Assembly: GCA_033297075.1 (NCBI GenBank)
Contig: MU858114.1
Coordinates: forward strand, 62,001 to 126,000
Direction: 5' to 3'
DNA: 64,000 nt
From: Rhypophila decipiens
Taxonomy: Eukaryota; Ascomycota; Sordariomycetes; Sordariales; Naviculisporaceae
Part shown: one piece after another, positions 57,888 to 64,000 of the stretch
Position numbering within the stretch: the stretch's first letter is position 1
Layout: each line of letters starts with the position of its first letter
Notes under the pieces: model-generated
Told to the model about the DNA's origin: nothing
Database searches by the model: none
Seen by the model: only the letters and a program-made list of their open reading frames with translations
Program-made: the position numbers and the translations under genes

Positions 57888-60800
57888 GGTGGTATGGCTG
57901 GGCTCCGGTAATTGCAGACTGGAGGTAATCATGGCCCATGGTGATACCGCCGGGCATGTACGGGTACCTTGAACCTTCGTGTAGATAGATACTACGTGTC
58001 GCGGTTCTTCTTTCTTCTAGAGTCGAACGGCAATCTGGACCTCTTTATTGGATCAAGGCAGGGTACTTGGAGAACACTAAGCAAAGTAGGACAAGCTGTG
58101 TGAAACTACGTCATTGTGCGGCCGGGGAGAGTGAGACGGTACGACTCGTGCCAATGCGGGCAAGGTAAGGAGGCAAGATCTGGCTGCCTGGCCGGTAGTC
58201 TGCCTCGCCGGTAGTAGATGTGTGGCTGGGGAAATGCTTATTCTCATGTGCACTGTCTCTCTGTGTACCAGTAGAGTGGTTTTGCGGAGAGTCAAGTCTG
58301 ACATGCGGCAGAGTAAAGCACAGGTCTTGGATCTCACCTTGCATGCAGATACACCAACCTCCCGTCAGTTATATCCTTCTCATGTAAACGACATAACGTT
58401 ATAGTTGTCGGGTAAAATATAACCATCGGCTAGCGTTCTTACACAGATGAGTGGTCTTTGCTTATCGTCAAGTATAGATTGATATCTCTTTACCTTTCCC
58501 ACTAGTCTTGGGTCTCACTGCGCCTGTATTACATACAGGACCCATCTGTATCTACCTTTTTGCTCTTACATGTATGTTCATTCGCCAAGAAACTAAACTC
58601 CATAAAGGCATTCCGCTTCGTTGGTTCAAGTCAAGTAATAATTCAGTTGCGGAATAATTGCAGGTTAACAGCGGACATTTCTTGAACTGCGGATTTATGT
58701 GGTATAAAAGGACTGCTAATTAAGTCTTATAACTTTGAGCTTACATGTTCTAGATACCGCATTAGGTTTCGCAGTCATCCAACCATAGCATCCCGAGGAC
58801 GGCACAAGATCACTAGAGCGTACTCTTTTATGTGATTGGAGCGCATCCAAAGCTTGATAGCTGTACCGAATGGTTGGATTCTGTTGAGGATGGCGGAGGA
58901 TATTTCCGGTTTGGTCGTCCATGATAGCTTCCTGCAAGGCGGCCGCATGGCGAGCAGTAATCAAGAGGTACGTCGATGTTTTGCAGCAAGCCACCGCCAA
59001 GCTAGGCAGACATATAAATACTCCCGTATCCTTGGGACCTCTAGAAAGAGGTACGGAGTGGTGTGATTGGACAGGTCCGGGCAAGAAAAGCCGAGTTTGG
59101 TGATGGGAGCTGGAGAGAACATGGTGATTGTGGATAACGTGACTCGGGTTACTGATCTGAGATCCTTCCATGTAGTAACAACTGCTAAGAAACAAATGGC
59201 AGGTAGTACGGATACGGAGAGTCGCTCTGTCATGGAGAGCTGGTGGCTGAGCATCATAAGTTACGTATGTCCTCTTCCAATGAAGGTATCGGGATGGCGC
59301 ATGCAAATCCTTTCGAGTTACTCCGCAACGTCGATTCAGGGGCTGGAGAAAAGGGAGGAATTTGGCCCGACTTGGATGCCGGCGCCTTCCGCTTTTACTG
59401 ATGCCAAGACTCTGATCAGGACCCGAGTGCCTGGTACTTTTCCACCTGACTGCGTTGGTTTCGAGAACTCTCCGAAGCACTTTGCTCTTTTCCTGGGTAG
59501 GAGGAGAATGAGACCCTTGCATTTCATTCCCATCCTATTCCCTAAAATGCAACGCCTCGGCCGGTTCAAGACCTCGCTTCGCCTGTTTATGGTGTTGCCT
59601 GGAGTCTAGTACTGAAACGGACCAAAGAGGATTGACTTGTGATGGAGAAAAGCTTTCTTGCAGCTTGGATGCAGGCCATGATTCCTGAGGTGGGCATTTC
59701 GAGCTGTTAATGGATGGAGGGCGGATCTCACTCATCTCGCAGATATCGCTGTACGCTGTAGAGTTTCCTATCAGCGGGCAAAGACTTGCGTTGTGAAGGG
59801 GTTGATAGCCTCACACAGAAACTCGGGAGGAAAGAACACGGCAGGTGAGAGTGGCTGCTCTTTCCCAGTGTTGAGGACGAAGGAGATTCCAGACTAGGCC
59901 AATCGATCGAGTCTTGAAGAAAGAACTCTACATATCTTAAATTGGCTTGGCAGACGACGACCCAGGAAAGATATAACCTCATGACGCACAAGGAGATCAA
60001 TATCTGCCGTGCAATTAAGCGTTTGGCTGTTCTGGTCTGCTTGGTCAGGGTGGCTCTGAGTAAGCAACGAGATAAGTCAGCCTTCACCTGAGTCTCTGCC
60101 CTGCATTGACAGCACCACCCCTCCGGATTCCGACACTCTGGGAATAAAAAGGAAAGACAATTGCATATCGACCGGGGGCAGGCCTCCCGACAAAAGAACG
60201 GCCATCAGCATGTGGCGTTGCTATTTCTAGGATTTTTATTGGAGGACCCGAGGCTCACTTGCTCGACATGGCATCACCGACAATTACTCCTGCTGCCAGC
60301 CAGGCCTGCCAAGAAAGATGGGCGGAAAAGGGGCGGACGAGGATAATACCGGCCTCCAGTCCAGGTACCGCGAATATCCAACGGATGGCAGATCAAAGGG
60401 GCACCGCGAGACCGGACGTGTAGCCATACCCTCTTCTATCTTTAACAATGCTCTCGACGTCTCCAGATTGTCTCTATGGAAGGTCTGCCTTACGTACAAG
60501 GGTATAAGAGGTCTCAGAGTCACCTCACTCTCGGGGTTCTCTCGGCTTCTCATTTCTTGTCATTGCCAACTTGGGCGTTAGAGTTGATGCTCTCGCGCGC
60601 AGCATCGCTGTCATTACGCATTTCCTTACTCAAAGTACTGCTGCATACTCATCCCTCGTTGCTTGTTCTGGGTAGCGAGACAGTTTGACAGAAGAGATCA
60701 AGTCTACTGCAGCTTGTTGCAAGCCAAGACGACGACACGGAGTCTCTATTTAATCTTGTCTACATAACTTGGCCTGGGACGCAGACCCCGTATTGCATAC

Positions 60801-60896
60801 GCGGACAACATTGATCCAGCCTGTCGGGACCGACAACCTCGAAGCCCAATCACGCAATCCACCGACCCGTTCCCAAGGCCGTGAAGCCAGAGAAAG
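57888..60896. other. Long intergenic region between TRS130 and the Zn2Cys6 gene
   Basis: About 3 kb. A TATA-like element (GTATAAAAGG) lies near 58701 ahead of overlapping open frames on both strands at 58716-59609, none with a family pattern or clear codon bias. I leave the stretch unannotated; an unrecognised species-specific transcript is possible. Confidence 0.4.
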
Positions 60897-63800
60897 ATGA
60901 ACTCTTCGGGAAACTCGAGACCGTCGTCCAGCCATATACGCAAACGAAGAGCCCACAAACGAAGCCGCAACGGATGTGCGACGTGCAAGCAGAGACATAT
61001 ACGGTGCGATGAGCTAAAGCCTGTATGGTGAGTCTATCTTTTCAATCTTGCTATCTTTGCACTGCTTCATTCTGTTACAAGTTCTACGAGCACACAGTCT
61101 GGGAAAGATGCCCCTTTTCGAACAACTTTCTCTGTGCACTGTTACACCAGCCTCTCCAACACCACCGAGCTCCCCAGGCGGCGCAGAGGAGTTAGTCCCG
61201 CAGTAGCGTGACTTGGTCATGTTGTGCCAGCCCTACTTCTTGACCATACCCAAGTCTCATATCTGGGACCCGAGGCCCCCACGGTGGCGACTCTCTCATC
61301 ACTCGCTCGTTCCGACCCGACCGGCTGGCTCGGGGATGCAAGTGCATCGTCCATTATGCAACTAAAAGTCTTTCTTTTTCACAGTCAGCCGGGCCGAAAA
61401 AGACAAATCGAACTACATGCCCAAGCCGAGGTTCACCTATTTCGGACTAATCTGGCATGTTGGTCCAATAGGGCATCTTGCATCTTGCTTACGCCATCGT
61501 CCCTTCGGACCTTCTTTTGTCTCCGATTCTTTTCTCTTCATTCCATCTGTACCTCGGCATCTTGTCGTCCAACTGAAATCATGGGCAGCAACATGACATG
61601 AAAGAAGGCGATCACTAACCACCATCTCCAAATCAGTACCAATTGTCTCACGCGAGGAGGGGACTGCGGGTATCCCGATGCCGGCAACCAAGCGGGTCCC
61701 GGGTCCGGGCCCGGGTCTGGCGGTGCCGGAATCCCGGATTTCCGGATGATGCCCCGGGCCGAACAGCTCCGGTTATTGTTGTTTCCCTCGTCTCCAGTCG
61801 ACCCGTTTGATGCTCTTCCAATAAAAATGCCACACAAGTCAATGGAGTTGTTCAATCATTGTAAGCTACTCATTCTTGTTCCCGTTGTCAATAGTGGAGC
61901 CCGGCTTTGTTTACTTACCCCTGAAACAGTCGTCAGCTATCGTATTTTCTCACGGACGCCGGTTCCAAAAACACAAAACTCAGCATGGTAAGCCATAATG
62001 CCTTTTCATCAATCTGCTCTTCGTTTTTGTTCTAATCCATCAGCAGTCTAGGCATGGTTTTTGGGGGACCCGGCATCTTCCGCGCAGGTATCCTCCTGAC
62101 GGCGCTGCACTATTCGTGGATATCTCCAAGCGGCTCGTTAGCACATAGCGACATGGAAGAAACCTATCTTTACCACAAACTCGAAGCGATGCGCCATGTG
62201 AACGAGCTGGTTGCTGACTCCCAGACGTGCACGACCGACGATTGTATCGGGCTGATTGCCGCACTCGCCATGGCCGAGGTAAGACTTTTCTGCTCACAAA
62301 GAAGCCGAGATTCTGACCCGTGTTCTCATCAACAGAGCGGAATGGGTGACACGGCGGCTGCCGAAGCCCATCTCAAGGGGCTATCTACCCTTGTCAACAT
62401 GCGCCGCCCAGAAGAATGGCAGCACCGGTTCTGGGGGATTCTTCAACGAATCATCCTGGTAACCGGCAGTTTCATTGCCGCGGCCAAGAAACCAGAAAGA
62501 GGCTGCCATGAGCAGTTTCTGTCTGCCATGGATGACTCCAACTTCAACACTCCCCCGCCGCAGAGTTCTTGTTACCCCCACCCAACTGGCCCTGTATTCT
62601 CTACAACCCCTTTCATCGCCACCCGCCTGTCCCCATTTTACATGGGCTCCACTCCCGACTTGGAAGCTTGCAAGGAGGATGCCGAAGCTGAAGTTCTCAT
62701 GAACGCCCTCGGTCGTTTGTCTTGTCTCACAGGGGCCGATGGAGAAACTGGTTCCTCTGGGAAAGGTTTAGATACCAAGCTCAGGAGTGTCAGGCCGCGC
62801 ATGCCCCACTCCTCAGAGCCCATTCTTCATTCTTCATATAGAGCCGGGTCTGTCGACAGCTCCGTGGCCGGTACCGCCACGTCCAGCAGCCCAAGTGCCG
62901 ACGAAGCCGACGAGGCCTCGAACGATCATGTCGCCGCTCTCCTTGCAGACACAGACACCTACATCATCAGCCTCTTGTTTAAGCCTCGGCCTATTTGCCC
63001 CGAAGCTCATAGGACAACGCACGTCGAAGGCTGGGATGACCAACCCGCATTTTACAGCCACGGCGCCACGTCTGGCTCGAACATGGACGTCAATATAGAT
63101 CCCGACCTCACAGGAAGGAGCAATATCAATGCTCCTGACCCACGAACATACCCATATGCTAGCCTGCCGCCTGAGCAGTTTCCCTCGTCGTCCAGAGCGT
63201 GGGCATCGGCCGCCTATCTCTACCTGCACGTAATTCTCGAGCCCCTCTGGGTTGCGGCAGGTTCGACATCTACGGGGACAGATGCAAGAATACATGTAAG
63301 GAAAGGTTCCTCAGGAGGGCAACCACCAAAACATAAAGCCATCGACAACCCATACCTCCTGAGGTTACTCCTCGATACCTTAAAAGCAGATGTACAACAC
63401 ACCGAGCAAGCGATGCGCAGCGGGATGTACAGCAAGGAGCTCTGGATTTGGATGGTCCTGGTCGGGGCATACACCGTCGCAGTCATGGACGAAAGCGATG
63501 TCTGGCTCGACTTGCAGGGAGACAAGGCGAGAATCTGTCCAGAAGGAGCCAGATTCACAGAGCGAATGGCGACTCGTCTTGGCAGCCGACCGTCATCGCC
63601 TCGGTGTCAGCGTCAAAATCAGACCCAAACTTCTTGGATTGGATCTCCTGCTGGCGATTCCTCCTACACGGACCCTTTTGACCAAATCTACCAGACCCCT
63701 CAAGACGACTATGCCAGCCAAGGCTCCTCCTACTTTCCGCCGTCCTTCTCCTCATATTCTTCATCCTCTGGTGATGGTGAATCCGAACCCGAAGATCATC

Positions 63801-64000
63801 ATGACAGACAGTCATCCCACCGCCACCGGTATCGAAGCCCAAATAATTGTCGGGAAGAAGAACCAAACAGATTCCAGCAGCAGCCAAGAAGAATCCCAGA
63901 AAAGGACTACATTCCCTCCTTGAAACAATTCCTCTCCTCTTGTATTCGATCCTGGAGCCGAACCAACCGAGTGACCAGCTGGGAGGGCGCGAGACAAAAC
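60897..64000 (+). CDS. Zn2Cys6 transcription factor (3' end outside window)
   Basis: Exons 60897-61027, 61637-61860, 61930-61987, 62047-62278 and 62336 to the right edge give at least 770 residues in one continuous frame. The binuclear zinc cluster is CATCKQRHIRCDELKPVC joined across intron 1 to TNCLTRGGDC, with Cys 27, 30, 37, 44, 47 and 54 in perfect Cx2Cx6Cx6Cx2Cx6C spacing, preceded by a basic stretch (RKRRAHKRSRNG). After it come a Gly/Pro linker and a fungal-specific regulatory region (MPHKSMELFNHFVSYR; LGMVFGGPGIFRAGILLTAL) like that of the UPC2/sterol-regulator-like or STARP-type group; this subgroup call is tentative. The C-terminal visible part is Ser/His/Gln-rich. Intron 1 is 609 nt, unusually long here, and splits the zinc cluster. 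Target genes are unknown. Confidence 0.82.

Noticed and set aside
58716..59609. Long overlapping frames on both strands (268 codons minus, 180 codons plus)
   Set aside because: Neither shows a domain, sensible hydrophobic pattern or conserved motif; they overlap each other and could be chance.
61224..61601. 125-codon frame inside intron 1 of the Zn2Cys6 gene
   Set aside because: No domain; joining it would break the exact six-cysteine spacing.
1..64000. tRNA, rRNA, CRISPR, transposase or reverse-transcriptase genes
   Set aside because: None recognised by eye; tRNAscan and a transposon-library search would be needed to exclude them.

Overview
The window is nuclear DNA of a filamentous ascomycete (Pezizomycotina). 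Genes sit on both strands and are cut by short GT-AG introns, mostly 46-80 nt, with CTAAC/CTGAC branch sites. Recognisable products are typically fungal: a KIN4-type kinase, a cell-wall alpha-1,3-glucan synthase, a DFG5-type GH76 mannosidase, ILM1, COX23, a Zn2Cys6 regulator and a WSC-domain relic. I cannot fix the genus. Intron borders were read by eye; gene ends are more certain than every splice site.

Layout. 1-9.6 kb: three minus-strand genes, namely a KIN4-like kinase (cut by the left edge), a C2-domain protein with a probable spliced-on membrane tail, and an F-box protein with an N-terminal membrane anchor. 9.6-16.4 kb: an accessory, repeat-rich island with a degenerate ~45-bp tandem array, a tiny Lys-rich gene, a duplicated ~230-bp block, two arrays of a 14-19-bp unit, and a two-exon transmembrane/coiled-coil gene with an in-frame TAG. 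16.4-19.9 kb: NAA25, the NatB auxiliary subunit. 19.9-21.9 kb: more relics of the repeat family. 21.9-29.3 kb: alpha-1,3-glucan synthase. 32.2-34.5 kb: a glutamine synthetase in 19 exons. 35.9-36.9 kb: a class I methyltransferase. 37.7-39.3 kb: DFG5-like GH76. 41.0-41.7 kb: a broken WSC-domain gene. 42.7-44.1 kb: a repeat-bearing orphan protein. 45.0-53 kb: COX23, ILM1, CDC43 (GGTase-I beta), a secreted M20 peptidase and MRI1 (methionine salvage). 53.1-57.9 kb: TRS130/TRAPPC10. 60.9 kb to the right edge: a Zn2Cys6 transcription factor, truncated.

The conserved genes look like unrelated housekeeping functions: protein N-acetylation, prenylation, TRAPP-II traffic, cytochrome oxidase assembly, nitrogen assimilation and methionine salvage. 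The only functional theme is cell-wall building (AGS and DFG5 within about 18 kb, plus the WSC relic). The most novel material is the 10-16 kb and 20-21.5 kb repeat family and its two small genes; the glutamine synthetase gene structure is the most unusual among conserved genes.
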